Made by a program: the position numbers and the translations under genes. The notes beneath the pieces are model-generated. The model searched no databases and was not told the origin of the DNA. It saw nothing but the letters and a program-made list of their open reading frames with translations. DNA of 64,000 nucleotides from the NCBI RefSeq assembly GCF_001429625.1, contig NZ_LMSU01000002.1, forward strand, positions 620,001-684,000, in the 5' to 3' direction. Shown here piece by piece: positions 36,191 to 44,272 of this stretch. The DNA is from Nocardioides sp. Soil805 (GTDB lineage: Bacteria; Actinomycetota; Actinomycetes; Propionibacteriales; Nocardioidaceae). How positions within the stretch are numbered: position 1 is the first letter of the stretch; each line of letters begins with the position of its first letter.

Positions 36191-36271
36191 GGCGGCACCC
36201 TTCCACGAGGTGCACACGCCACGCCACGCATTTCCGGCGGTTACCCGACCGGGCAACGGTGGCCACCTCGT

Positions 36272-37522
36272 CTATCTGCGGCGGTGGAAGCGGAGGTCGC
36301 CGTTGGGAAGGCGGTCGTGGAGGTAGCGGTCGTCGTGGGCTCGATGGTGGTGGTGGGAGCAGAGCAGGAGCCCGTCGGCGAGGTCGGTCCTCCCGCTCTT
36401 CGACCACGGGATGAGGTGGTGGGCCTCGCACCAAGCGGCAGGGATGTCGCATCCCTCGGCGCGGCAGCCGCCGTCGCGGAGGCCCATGGCCTCGCGCTGC
36501 GCGTTGTCGTAGAGCCGTTTGGCGCGGCCGAGGTCGAGGACCTGGGACTTCCCGCCCAGGACCGCGGGGACGAGCTTGGCCGTGCAGGCGAGACGGCGGA
36601 CCTCTCCGGCGGTGATCCGGCCGCCGGTGCTGGTGGTCGCGACCCCGAGGCCGGTCATCAGCGAGTCGAGGTCCATCGTGATGACCACCGTGGTCGCCGT
36701 GCCGCCGTGGATCGGGAGCCGGGTGGGGTCGAGGTGCTCGAGGAGGTCGCAGAACGCGTGCCCGAGGCGGGCCGAGTACGGAGCCGCGCTTCGGTCGTCC
36801 GCGCCGCCGGCGCCCTGGTCGCTCTTGCCGCCGGCGTTCTTGCGGGGGTTGGTCCACGCATGGAGGTAGGTGAGCAGTCGGCCCGCGGTGGCGTCGGGGA
36901 CCCGGATCCGGATCGTGGTGGTCCCGTCGCCGTGGGAGCTGGTCGTCAGCGACGTGGTCCTGCGGGCGTGCCGCTCATCGTCCTCGAGCTTCTTGCGTTC
37001 GTGCTCCTCACCCACCTCGGGGGCGACGACGTCGAGGATCCGACTCCCGAGGACCCGCAGCTCGTGAGGCGCGAACGTCGCGGCGTGCTCGACCAGCACC
37101 CGCTCCGCACAGGCCACGATGTCGGAGGGGGTGTCGTCGGGCAGGTCGTCCAACGCCCGGGCGATCACGTCGGCCTGCGCGGTCGACACCTCACCCGATC
37201 CGTGGCCGTCCGCCACGAGAGTCCACCGGTGCTCGAGCGCACGAGCGAGGCGCAGGTCCCGCCGGGCCGGACCCCGGTCGACCCGCGCCGTGCGGGCGAA
37301 CCACGCCGCGACGTCCCGATCGCCCGACTCCGCCGCCACCTCGTCGGCCACCGCCATCAACCGCAGCCGGGTCGACGCGACCCGCGACCCCAAGCGCGCC
37401 AGATCCACCAGCGCCTGCGCCTTCTCGGCCGGCGAGAGGTACATCAGCTCGACCCGGCCCACCTTGTCCAGCGCGGCTGAGATCGCTTCGCCACACTCCT
37501 GGACCAGGTGTCCGGTCGTCAT
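36272..37522 (-). CDS. DUF222-HNH endonuclease (13E12-repeat-type)
   Basis: Protein of 416 residues. The N-terminal DUF222 region (about 40-270) is followed by a C-terminal HNH nuclease with ACTAKL and the zinc/His cluster CEAHHLIPWSKSGRTDLADGLLLCSHHHHRAHDD. This is the family that includes the mycobacterial 13E12 repeats, often many copies per actinobacterial genome and often associated with prophage or mobile insertions. An SOS-type promoter precedes it. The nuclease target is not established. Confidence 0.88.
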   Translation of the reverse strand: MTTGHLVQECGEAISAALDKVGRVELMYLSPAEKAQALVDLARLGSRVASTRLRLMAVADEVAAESGDRDVAAWFARTARVDRGPARRDLRLARALEHRWTLVADGHGSGEVSTAQADVIARALDDLPDDTPSDIVACAERVLVEHAATFAPHELRVLGSRILDVVAPEVGEEHERKKLEDDERHARRTTSLTTSSHGDGTTTIRIRVPDATAGRLLTYLHAWTNPRKNAGGKSDQGAGGADDRSAAPYSARLGHAFCDLLEHLDPTRLPIHGGTATTVVITMDLDSLMTGLGVATTSTGGRITAGEVRRLACTAKLVPAVLGGKSQVLDLGRAKRLYDNAQREAMGLRDGGCRAEGCDIPAAWCEAHHLIPWSKSGRTDLADGLLLCSHHHHRAHDDRYLHDRLPNGDLRFHRRR

Positions 37523-37584
37523 GTCAGCCCCCCGCTGATCACCCGCTGCGCGACCCCTCCGAGCGGGATCGACTGCACGCAGTC

Positions 37585-37613
37585 AGCTTAGTCGAACACC
37601 TGTTCGAGTCGCA
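37585..37613 (-). promoter_or_regulatory. LexA (SOS) box filling the spacer of the HNH promoter
   Basis: Read on the minus strand: -35 TGCGAC (37608-37613), a 17-nt spacer that contains the palindrome TCGAACAGGTGTTCGA (37592-37607), then -10 TAAGCT (37585-37590). The palindrome matches the actinobacterial LexA consensus TCGAAC-N4-GTTCGA at every fixed base. LexA binding would cover both promoter boxes, so the HNH gene should be induced by DNA damage. Confidence 0.85.
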
Positions 37614-37638
37614 TACCCACAATCGGGGACATCCCTGC

Positions 37639-37681
37639 ACGGCGAGAAACCAACGGGTGCCGCGGCGCGAGTTCTCGCCGT
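37639..37681. repeat. 10-bp inverted repeat in the 438-bp HNH-sigK gap
   Basis: ACGGCGAGAA (37639-37648) and TTCTCGCCGT (37672-37681) are perfect inverted copies 23 nt apart. The rest of this gene-free stretch (37523-37960) holds the SOS promoter of the HNH gene and the 32-bp repeat array; I see no gene in it, as the long open frames there are translations of the repeats. Confidence 0.5.
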
Positions 37682-37716
37682 ACCTAGGCCGGGAAGGGGG
37701 GCGTGCTGGATGTGCC

Positions 37717-37940
37717 AGGAAGTGCCCGCTCGGCGCCTCGCAGGCGCCAGGAATCGCCCGCGCGGCGCCCCGTCCGCGACAACAACTACCCGTTCGACCA
37801 CTCCCAAGCGCATGCAACTGCCCGCTCGGCACCTCCCAAGCGTCAGAAAGTGCCCGGTCGGCATGTTCCAGCGGCCAGAAAGTGCCCGGTCGGCATGTTC
37901 CAGCGGCCAGAAAGTGCCCGGTCGGCGTGTCCCGGCGGTC
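37717..37940 (+). repeat. 32-bp tandem repeat array 1 (seven units)
   Basis: Units start at 37717, 37749, 37781, 37813, 37845, 37877 and 37909, exactly 32 bp apart. Each begins AGGAA/AGAAA and has a core GTGCCCG[C/G]TCGGC, then about 16 variable bases. The units at 37845 and 37877 are identical; the two before them are degenerate. A related unit (37941-37972) runs over the stop of sigK. The period is not a multiple of three, so it is not coding. The same family occurs at 49726-50145. Confidence 0.85.
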
Positions 37941-37960
37941 AGGAAGGGGGAGGTCGGCGA

Positions 37961-38548
37961 CTACGCCGGCTCGGCGACCGGGACGGCGAGCCGGTCGCGG
38001 AGCCGGGCGAGGCCGTCGCGGATCCGGGTCTTGGTCGTCCCGAGCGGCGCGCACATCAGCTGCGCGACCTCGGCGTGGGTGCGACCCCCGTAGTAGGCGA
38101 GCTCGATCGCCTCGCGCTGGACGGGGGTCAGGGAGGCCAGGGCGCCCCGGACCGTCCGCGCCTTCTCGTTGGAGTGCGCCACCTCGAAGGCGTCGTCCGG
38201 CGAGCGCTCGGTGCTCCGGTCGTCCCAGGTCGCGTCGCGTCTCCGCCCGGCTTCGCTCGAGCGCACCCGGTCGACGGCCCGGCGGTGCGCGACGGTCATC
38301 GTCCACGCCAGGGCGCTGCCGCGGGCCGGGTCGTAGCGCGAGCCGCTGCGCCAGAGCTCCAGCAGCACCTCCTGGGTGACCTCCTCGGCCTGGTGCGGGT
38401 CGCGCAGGACGCGCAGGGCGAGGCCGTGCACCCGCGGCGCCACGGCGTCGTACAGCTCGACGAAGGCCGCGGAGTCGCCGCGACCGACGGCGACCAGCAC
38501 CAGGTCGAGAGGTGCCGTCCCGGCGGTGGGGTGGGTGGCGCGTGGCAT
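37961..38548 (-). CDS. sigK: ECF sigma factor, SigK type
   Basis: Sigma factor of 195 residues with region 2 (FVELYDAVAPRVHGLALRVLRDPHQAEEVTQEVLLELW) and region 4 (LTPVQREAIELAYYGGRTHAEVAQLMCAPLGTTKTRIRDGLARLRD). The region 4 wording is that of SigK/ECF19 factors, normally held by the membrane anti-sigma RskA encoded next door. No anti-sigma gene is adjacent here. ATG 38548 begins the family N-terminus. Its last codons and stop fall in a degenerate 32-bp repeat unit. It is divergent from the OhrR-like gene. Confidence 0.88.
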   Translation of the reverse strand: MPRATHPTAGTAPLDLVLVAVGRGDSAAFVELYDAVAPRVHGLALRVLRDPHQAEEVTQEVLLELWRSGSRYDPARGSALAWTMTVAHRRAVDRVRSSEAGRRRDATWDDRSTERSPDDAFEVAHSNEKARTVRGALASLTPVQREAIELAYYGGRTHAEVAQLMCAPLGTTKTRIRDGLARLRDRLAVPVAEPA

Positions 38549-38594
38549 GGGGGTCCTCGGGGTCGTGGGGGTCGACGTGAGGGCCGACGAGCGC

Positions 38595-38620
38595 CTTGTG
38601 CACAAGCAGATTGGGCTCAA
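38595..38620. promoter_or_regulatory. Palindromic operator between sigK and ohrR
   Basis: CTTGTGCACAAG (38595-38606) is a perfect 12-bp palindrome; TTGGGCTCAA (38611-38620) is a second TTG-N4-CAA site 4 bp further. MarR/OhrR proteins bind such paired palindromes. The element is in the 102-bp divergent spacer, so one regulator could control both genes. Confidence 0.6.
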
Positions 38621-38650
38621 GGTAGCGCACCCCGTGCGAGGATGGGCGCC

Positions 38651-39085
38651 ATGGCGGACACCGACACCCCGGCGCTGTCGGAGCAGCTGTGCTTCGACCT
38701 GTACGCCGCGTCGCGCGCCGTCACGGCGGCGTACCGTCCGGCGCTCTCCCCGTTGGGCCTCACCTACCCGCAGTACCTCGTGCTGATCGTCCTGTGGGAG
38801 GAGGGGGACTGCACCGTCCGCCACCTGTCCGACGCCCTGCGTCTGGACCACGGCACCCTCACGCCGCTGCTGCGGCGCATGGAGCTCGCCGGGCTGGTCG
38901 CCCGGCGCCGCGACAACGCCGACGAGCGCTTCGTGGTCGTCTCCCTCACCGACAAGGGCGACGACCTGCGCCAGCACGCGACCCGGATCCACTGCGACAT
39001 GAAGGCAGCGCTGGGCCTCGACGAGCAGCAGTTCTCCGCGCTCCAGTCGACGCTGCGGCTGCTCACCGACCGCGTCAGCCACTGA
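38651..39085 (+). CDS. ohrR: MarR-family regulator, OhrR-like
   Basis: Protein of 144 residues. [20 protein letters not shown] (Cys 14) is the peroxide-sensing N-terminal helix of OhrR proteins, and [67 protein letters not shown] is the MarR winged helix. OhrR represses organic hydroperoxide reductases until Cys is oxidised. No ohr gene is adjacent; the OsmC gene at 13.5 kb is a possible target. ATG 38651 follows GAGGAT by 7 nt. Confidence 0.82.
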   Translation: MADTDTPALSEQLCFDLYAASRAVTAAYRPALSPLGLTYPQYLVLIVLWEEGDCTVRHLSDALRLDHGTLTPLLRRMELAGLVARRRDNADERFVVVSLTDKGDDLRQHATRIHCDMKAALGLDEQQFSALQSTLRLLTDRVSH

Positions 39086-39145
39086 CGCTCCGACGACCCG
39101 GTCGGCGTGGGGGAGCGCTCCAACCATTCGCCAACCCTGCACACC

Positions 39146-39173
39146 TAGCGTGACGGGCATCACAGCCCGTCAC
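39146..39173 (+). promoter_or_regulatory. Operator and -10 box of the cox operon
   Basis: TAGCGT (39146-39151) is the likely -10. Over it and the +1 lies GTGACGGGCATCACA (39150-39164), nearly identical to the element before the GAF regulator. Overlapping it, GTGACGGG (39150-39157) and CCCGTCAC (39166-39173) form a second, longer inverted repeat with an 8-nt loop. Confidence 0.55.
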
Positions 39174-39194
39174 CTACGTGAAGGCAGGAACTCG

Positions 39195-39680
39195 ATGGCC
39201 AGGATCGAACTCACCGTCGACGGAGGCAAGGTCTCCGACGACGTCGAGCCCCGCATGCTGCTCGTGCAGTACCTCCGCGAGAAGCTCGGCAAGACCGGCA
39301 CCGTGATCGGGTGCGACACCAGCAACTGCGGAGCCTGCACGGTCCACCTCGACGGGCGCAGCGTGAAGAGCTGCAACGTGCTCGCGGTCCAGGCCAGCGG
39401 GCACGAGGTGACCACGATCGAGGGCCTCGCCGACACCCACGAGGGCGGCGACCTGCACCCGGTGCAGGAGGCGTTCCGCGAGTGCCACGGCCTCCAGTGC
39501 GGCTTCTGCACGCCGGGGATGATCATGCAGGCCGTCGACCTGCTCGCCGAGAACCCGACGCCCACCGAGGCCGAGGTCCGCGAGGGCATGGAGGGCAACC
39601 TCTGTCGCTGCACCGGCTACCACAACATCGTCAAGAGCGTCCTGCACGCCTCGTCCACCACCGCGGGAGGTGCCCGGTGA
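39195..39680 (+). CDS. coxS: CO dehydrogenase-type small subunit ([2Fe-2S])
   Basis: Protein of 161 residues with the two iron-sulfur sites of xanthine dehydrogenase family small subunits: [16 protein letters not shown]...C (plant-ferredoxin type) and CGFCTPGM...CRCTGY. It passes electrons from the molybdenum site to FAD. ATG 39195 has GAAGGCAGGAA upstream. First gene of the coxSLMG operon; coupled to coxL by GTGA. Confidence 0.92.
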   Translation: MARIELTVDGGKVSDDVEPRMLLVQYLREKLGKTGTVIGCDTSNCGACTVHLDGRSVKSCNVLAVQASGHEVTTIEGLADTHEGGDLHPVQEAFRECHGLQCGFCTPGMIMQAVDLLAENPTPTEAEVREGMEGNLCRCTGYHNIVKSVLHASSTTAGGAR

Positions 39681-42172
39681 CCGCCGTCGAGGACCGCCCG
39701 GACACCGACGCCTCCTCCGCCAAGGAGATCGGCCGCGACCGCCGCCGCAAGGAGGACCAGCGCCTCATCACCGGCCGCACCCGCTGGACCGACAACATCG
39801 CCCTCCCGGGCATGCTGCACCTCGCGATGGTCCGCAGCCCGTTCGCGCACGCCAAGATCGTCTCGATCGACACCGAGGCCGCGAAGGCCGCCGACAACGT
39901 CGTGACCGTGCTGACCGGCGCCGACCTCGGCGAGGCGCAGGGCGTGTGCATCAACGCCTGGGCGATCACCACCGAGCAGGTCACCCCGACCCACGTGCCG
40001 ATGCCCACCGACCGGGTCGCCTTCGCCGGTGAGACCGTGGCCGTGGTGGTGGCCCGCACGATGGCCGCCGCCCGCGACGCCGCCGAGCTGGTCGACGTCG
40101 AGTACGACGAGCTGCCGGCCGCCCTGGACCTGAAGAAGTCCGCTGCGGACGAGGTCCTCGCCCACCCCGACCTCGGCACCAACAAGTCCGCGTTCTGGAA
40201 GTTCGACTCCGAGGAGGCCGGCACCGGCGGCAACGTCGACCAGGCCATCGAGAAGGCCCGCGGCGACGGCATCGTCATCGAGCGCGAGTACCGCCAGCAG
40301 CGCCTCATCCCGGCGTTCATGGAACCCCGCTCGACCGTCGTCGACCCGACGGGCGAGCAGATCACCATGTGGTCGGCGACCCAGATCCCGCACATCCTCC
40401 GCTTCGCCCTCGCGGCGACGACCGGCGTGCCGGAGTCCAAGATCCGGGTCATCGCGCCCGACGTGGGCGGCGGCTTCGGCGGCAAGCTCCAGCAGACGCC
40501 GGAGGAGATGATCACGTTCGCGGTCGCCCGCCGGCTCGGCAAGCCGGTGAAGTACACCGAGACCCGCTCGGAGTCGCTGATGACCGCCCACCACGGGCGC
40601 GACCAGTGGCAGAAGCTCACCCTCTCGGCGGAGAAGGACGGCACGGTCACCGGCCTCAAGGTCGAGCTCACCGCCGACCTCGGCGCCTACGTCTCGCTCG
40701 TCGGCGGTGGCGTGCCGGTGCTCGGGGCGTTCATGTTCAACGCGATCTACAAGTTCCCGGCCTACCAGTTCAACTGCCAGACGGTCCTCACCAACAAGAC
40801 CTGGACCGACGCCTACCGCGGCGCCGGGCGACCCGAGGCGACGTACGCCATCGAGCGGCTGATGGACGAGCTCGCCGCCGAGGTGGGCGTCGACCCGCTC
40901 GTCGTGCGCGAGAAGAACTGGATCACCCACGAGGAGTTCCCGTTCACCACCGTCGCCGGCCTGGAGTACGACACCGGCAACTACGAGGCCGCGACCGAGA
41001 AGGCCAAGGCCAGCTTCGGCTACGACGAGCTGCGCGCCGAGCAGCAGCGGCGCAGGGAGGCCGGTGACCGCGTCCAGCTGGGCATCGGGGTCTCGACCTT
41101 CACCGAGATGTGCGGGCTCGCGCCCAGCCGGGTGCTCGGCAGCCTCAACTACGGCGCCGGTGGCTGGGAGTACGCCAGCGTGCGGATGCTCGCGACCGGC
41201 AAGGTGGAGATCACCACCGGCACGTCGGCCCACGGCCAGGGCCACGAGACGGCGTTCAGCCAGATCGTCGCCGACCGGCTCGGGGTGGCGTTCGAGGACG
41301 TCGAGATCCTGCACGGCGACACCCAGATCTCGCACCGCGGGCTCGACACCTACGGCTCGCGCTCGCTGGTCGTCGGCGGCGAGGCGCTCGTCCGGGCGGC
41401 CGACAAGGTCATCGAGAAGGCCAAGCCGATCGCGGCCCACCTGCTCGAGGCCTCGGTCGACGACATCGAGTTCAGTGCGGGTCGCTTCGGCGTCCGGGGC
41501 ACCGACCAGGGCCTGGCCATGGCCGAGATCGCGATGGCCGCCTTCGCGGCGCACAACCTGCCCGACGGCGTGGAGCCCAGCCTCGACAGCGACGCGACGT
41601 ACGACCCGGTCAACTTCAACTACCCCCACGGCACTCACCTGTGCGCGATGGAGGTGGACACCGAGACCGGCGGCGTGCTGATGCGCAAGTACACCTGCGT
41701 CGACGACATCGGCACCGTCATCAACCCGATGATCGTGGAGGGCCAGGTGCACGGCGGGCTCGCCCAGGGCATCGCCCAGGCGCTCTGGGAGGAGGCGGTG
41801 TACGACGACTCCGGGACGCTCGTGTCCGGCTCCTTCGTCGACTACCTGCTGCCCACCTCGGCCGACACGATCAGCTTCGACGTGCAGCACAACTCGACGG
41901 CCTCGACCACCAACACGCTCGGCACCAAGGGCGTCGGCGAGGCCGGCACCATCGCCTCGACCCCGGCCGTGGTCAACGCGGTCGTCGACGCGGTCCGGCA
42001 CCTCGGGATCAACGACATCCAGATGCCCTGCACCCCCGAGCGCGTCTGGCGGGCCATCCACGACGTCCGGGGCAGTGGCACCACGGACACCGAGGGCGCG
42101 GCGATGCCGCACTTCGACGAGTCCACCGGCATGCAGGGCACCACCGACCGCACGGACGGAGCGAACCAGTGA
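39677..42172 (+). CDS. coxL: Molybdenum hydroxylase large subunit, form II CO dehydrogenase-like
   Basis: Protein of 831 residues binding molybdenum cytosine dinucleotide cofactor. The loop [22 protein letters not shown] carries AYRGAGR, the form II signature; form I CO dehydrogenase has AYRCSFR with the copper-binding Cys, which is absent here. Other family marks are [33 protein letters not shown] and GTKGVGEAG with the catalytic Glu. Form II enzymes may oxidise CO poorly or use another substrate, so the true substrate is open. GTG 39677 overlaps coxS. Confidence 0.88.
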   Translation: MTAVEDRPDTDASSAKEIGRDRRRKEDQRLITGRTRWTDNIALPGMLHLAMVRSPFAHAKIVSIDTEAAKAADNVVTVLTGADLGEAQGVCINAWAITTEQVTPTHVPMPTDRVAFAGETVAVVVARTMAAARDAAELVDVEYDELPAALDLKKSAADEVLAHPDLGTNKSAFWKFDSEEAGTGGNVDQAIEKARGDGIVIEREYRQQRLIPAFMEPRSTVVDPTGEQITMWSATQIPHILRFALAATTGVPESKIRVIAPDVGGGFGGKLQQTPEEMITFAVARRLGKPVKYTETRSESLMTAHHGRDQWQKLTLSAEKDGTVTGLKVELTADLGAYVSLVGGGVPVLGAFMFNAIYKFPAYQFNCQTVLTNKTWTDAYRGAGRPEATYAIERLMDELAAEVGVDPLVVREKNWITHEEFPFTTVAGLEYDTGNYEAATEKAKASFGYDELRAEQQRRREAGDRVQLGIGVSTFTEMCGLAPSRVLGSLNYGAGGWEYASVRMLATGKVEITTGTSAHGQGHETAFSQIVADRLGVAFEDVEILHGDTQISHRGLDTYGSRSLVVGGEALVRAADKVIEKAKPIAAHLLEASVDDIEFSAGRFGVRGTDQGLAMAEIAMAAFAAHNLPDGVEPSLDSDATYDPVNFNYPHGTHLCAMEVDTETGGVLMRKYTCVDDIGTVINPMIVEGQVHGGLAQGIAQALWEEAVYDDSGTLVSGSFVDYLLPTSADTISFDVQHNSTASTTNTLGTKGVGEAGTIASTPAVVNAVVDAVRHLGINDIQMPCTPERVWRAIHDVRGSGTTDTEGAAMPHFDESTGMQGTTDRTDGANQ

Positions 42173-43023
42173 TCCCCACCCAGTTCGAGTACCTCGCGCC
42201 CACGAGCGTCGACGAGGCCCTCGCGGCCCTCGCCGAGCACGGGGACGAGGCCAAGGTGATCGCGGGCGGCCAGAGCCTGCTGCCGGTGCTGCGGATGCGG
42301 CTCAACGCCCCCGAGGTGGTCATCGACCTCGGCGGCATCGAGGCGCTGCGCGGTGTCCGCGAGGACGGCGACGCGCTGGTCATCGGGGCGATGACCACGC
42401 ACCACGCCGTGCTCCACGACGCGCTGGTCGGGGAGCACGCCGCCCTGCTGGTCAAGGCCGAGCACCAGCTCGCCGACGCCCAGATCCGGCACCGCGGCAC
42501 GATCGGCGGCGCCCTGGCGCACGCCGATCCGGCCGGCGACCTGGGGGCTCCGGCGCTCGCGCTGGGCGCCGAGTTCGTCATCGCCGGCCCGGGCGGCACC
42601 CGGACGGTGCCCGCCGACGAGTTCTTCGTCGACCTCTTCGAGACCGCGATCGCCGAGGGCGAGCTGCTGACCGAGATCCGGGTCCCCAAGCACACCGGCT
42701 GGGGCGCGCACTACGAGAAGTTCGTGCGCGTCGCCCACCAGTGGCCGATCGTCGCGGTCGCCGCGGCCGTGCGCGTCGAGGGCGGCACGATCGCGGAGGC
42801 CCGCGTGGGCCTGACCAACATGGGATCCACGCCGCTGCGCGCCCGGTCCGTGGAGGAGGCCCTGGTCGGCCAGCCCGCCACCGAGGACGCCGTGGCGTCC
42901 GCCGCCGCCCGTGCCGCGGAGGGCACCAACCCGCCCTCCGACCTCAACGGCGCGGCCGACTACCGCACCCACCTGGCCCAGGTCCTCACCCGGCGTGCCG
43001 TGCTCGCCGCCGCGGGGGCGTGA
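42169..43023 (+). CDS. coxM: CO dehydrogenase-type medium subunit (FAD)
   Basis: FAD-binding subunit of 284 residues. FAD motifs are AGGQSLLPVLRMRL and TIGGALAHADPAGDLGA, characteristic of CoxM. It accepts electrons from CoxS. GTG 42169 overlaps the coxL stop (GTGA), giving tight translational coupling. Confidence 0.92.
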   Translation: MIPTQFEYLAPTSVDEALAALAEHGDEAKVIAGGQSLLPVLRMRLNAPEVVIDLGGIEALRGVREDGDALVIGAMTTHHAVLHDALVGEHAALLVKAEHQLADAQIRHRGTIGGALAHADPAGDLGAPALALGAEFVIAGPGGTRTVPADEFFVDLFETAIAEGELLTEIRVPKHTGWGAHYEKFVRVAHQWPIVAVAAAVRVEGGTIAEARVGLTNMGSTPLRARSVEEALVGQPATEDAVASAAARAAEGTNPPSDLNGAADYRTHLAQVLTRRAVLAAAGA

Positions 43024-43027
43024 GCGG

Positions 43028-43741
43028 ATGGAGCTGACGCACCGCTTCACCGTGCCGACCGGGGTCGAGGAGACCTGGGCGCACTTCGAGGACATCGCCT
43101 CCGTGGCGGAGTGCTTCCCGGGCGCCCAGGTGACCTCGGCCGACGGCGACACCTTCGCCGGCACGGTCAAGGTCAAGCTGGGCCCGATCGCGCTCGTCTA
43201 CACCGGCAGCGGCACCTTCGTGGAGAAGGACGAGGAGGCCAAACGGTTCGTCGTCGACGCCAAGGGCAAGGACAAGCGGGGCAACGGCACGGCGGGCGCC
43301 CACGTCACGGTCACCATGGCCGACGCGGGCGGCTCGACGGACGTGTCGGTGCAGACCGACCTGGCCATCACCGGCAAGCCGGCCCAGTTCGGTCGCGGCG
43401 TGATGCAGGACGTCTCCGACAAGCTGCTGGGGCAGTTCGTCGACTGCCTCGAGCAGCGCCTGACCGGTCCCGGCGAGGAGCCGGCCGCGGACGTCGTACC
43501 CGGTCCCGCCGCAGCGGCAGCCGCCGCCGACGTACCTCCGGCCGCGGAGTCGGAACCCCTGACCGCTCCGCGGCCGGTTCCACCACGCCCGGCGCCCGCC
43601 GCGCCCCGGCCGGCGCCGCCGCAGGCCGAGGCCCTCGACCTCGGCAGCGCCGTCCTGCCGGTGCTGGCGCGGGCCTACTGGAAGCAGGGGCTGGGCGTGC
43701 TCGTCGTCCTGGCCCTCCTCTGGAGGCTGCTGCGTCGGTGA
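43028..43741 (+). CDS. coxG: CoxG-like SRPBCC protein with C-terminal membrane anchor
   Basis: Protein of 237 residues. The first 145 form a CoxG/START-like SRPBCC domain (WAHFEDIASVAECFPGAQVTS). A Pro/Ala-rich linker (about 155-205) leads to one hydrophobic C-terminal helix (GLGVLVVLALLWRLLRR). CoxG is thought to recruit CO dehydrogenase to the membrane, perhaps through quinone. The anchor fits that role. It starts 4 bp after the coxM stop. Confidence 0.82.
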   Translation: MELTHRFTVPTGVEETWAHFEDIASVAECFPGAQVTSADGDTFAGTVKVKLGPIALVYTGSGTFVEKDEEAKRFVVDAKGKDKRGNGTAGAHVTVTMADAGGSTDVSVQTDLAITGKPAQFGRGVMQDVSDKLLGQFVDCLEQRLTGPGEEPAADVVPGPAAAAAAADVPPAAESEPLTAPRPVPPRPAPAAPRPAPPQAEALDLGSAVLPVLARAYWKQGLGVLVVLALLWRLLRR

Positions 43742-43768
43742 CCTTGGGGAGTGTGGGAACCTGACGCC

Positions 43769-44254
43769 ATGAGGACGATCCGGGGCACCGCAGGGCTGGC
43801 CGCGACCGTGCTGACGGGCGCGCTCCTCCTCGCCGGGTGCGGCCAGGGCGTCGACGGACCCGACCCCTCGACCGAGGTCACCCCGGTCACCTCGGACGGG
43901 GGCAGCGTGACCTCGCTCGAGGCGGCCCCCACGGGGGAGGGCGTGCGGTGCGCCGTGCCCAGCGTCGAGTCCCTCCGCGCGCAGGACACCGCCTTCGAGG
44001 GCACCGTCACCGAGGTCGGCGACGGGACCGCGACCCTCGACGTGGACCGGTGGTACGCCGGGGACGAGGAGACCGACCAGGTGCGGGTCTCCAGCTCCAG
44101 CCGCGAGATCGTCGACCTCCTCCTCGCCGTGGACTTCCAGGAGGGCGGCACCTACCTCGTGAGCGCCACCGACGGCGAGGTCAGCCTCTGCGGGCTCAGC
44201 GCCGCCAAGGACGAGCTGCTCTCCGGCCTGTACGACGAGGCCTTCGCCGGCTGA
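43769..44254 (+). CDS. Putative lipoprotein
   Basis: Protein of 161 residues with a lipoprotein signal (LLTGALLLAGC, lipobox Cys near 28). The mature part has two more cysteines (CAVPS, LCGLS) and a small beta-rich domain (FEGTVTEVGDGTATLDVDRWYAGDEETDQVRVSSSSREIVDLL), like the periplasmic domains that read DUF-type OB folds. The role is unknown. ATG 43769 is 27 bp after coxG, so it might be a late member of that operon. Confidence 0.72.
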   Translation: MRTIRGTAGLAATVLTGALLLAGCGQGVDGPDPSTEVTPVTSDGGSVTSLEAAPTGEGVRCAVPSVESLRAQDTAFEGTVTEVGDGTATLDVDRWYAGDEETDQVRVSSSSREIVDLLLAVDFQEGGTYLVSATDGEVSLCGLSAAKDELLSGLYDEAFAG

Positions 44255-44272
44255 GCAGCCGCCGGGCCGGCG

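Noticed and set aside
36272..37522. Prophage or integrative element around the HNH nuclease
   Set aside because: No integrase, capsid, terminase or attachment-site duplication is seen; DUF222-HNH genes alone are common in actinobacteria.
37717..37940. CRISPR array at the 32-bp repeats
   Set aside because: The whole unit is repeated with graded divergence; there are no unique spacers of constant length between identical repeats, and no cas genes are near. The same reasoning applies to 49726-50145.
37539..38630. 363-residue minus-strand frame across repeat array 1 and sigK
   Set aside because: It reads sigK in the wrong frame and then the repeats; the composition is Arg/Pro/Gly rich as in shadow frames of GC-rich genes.
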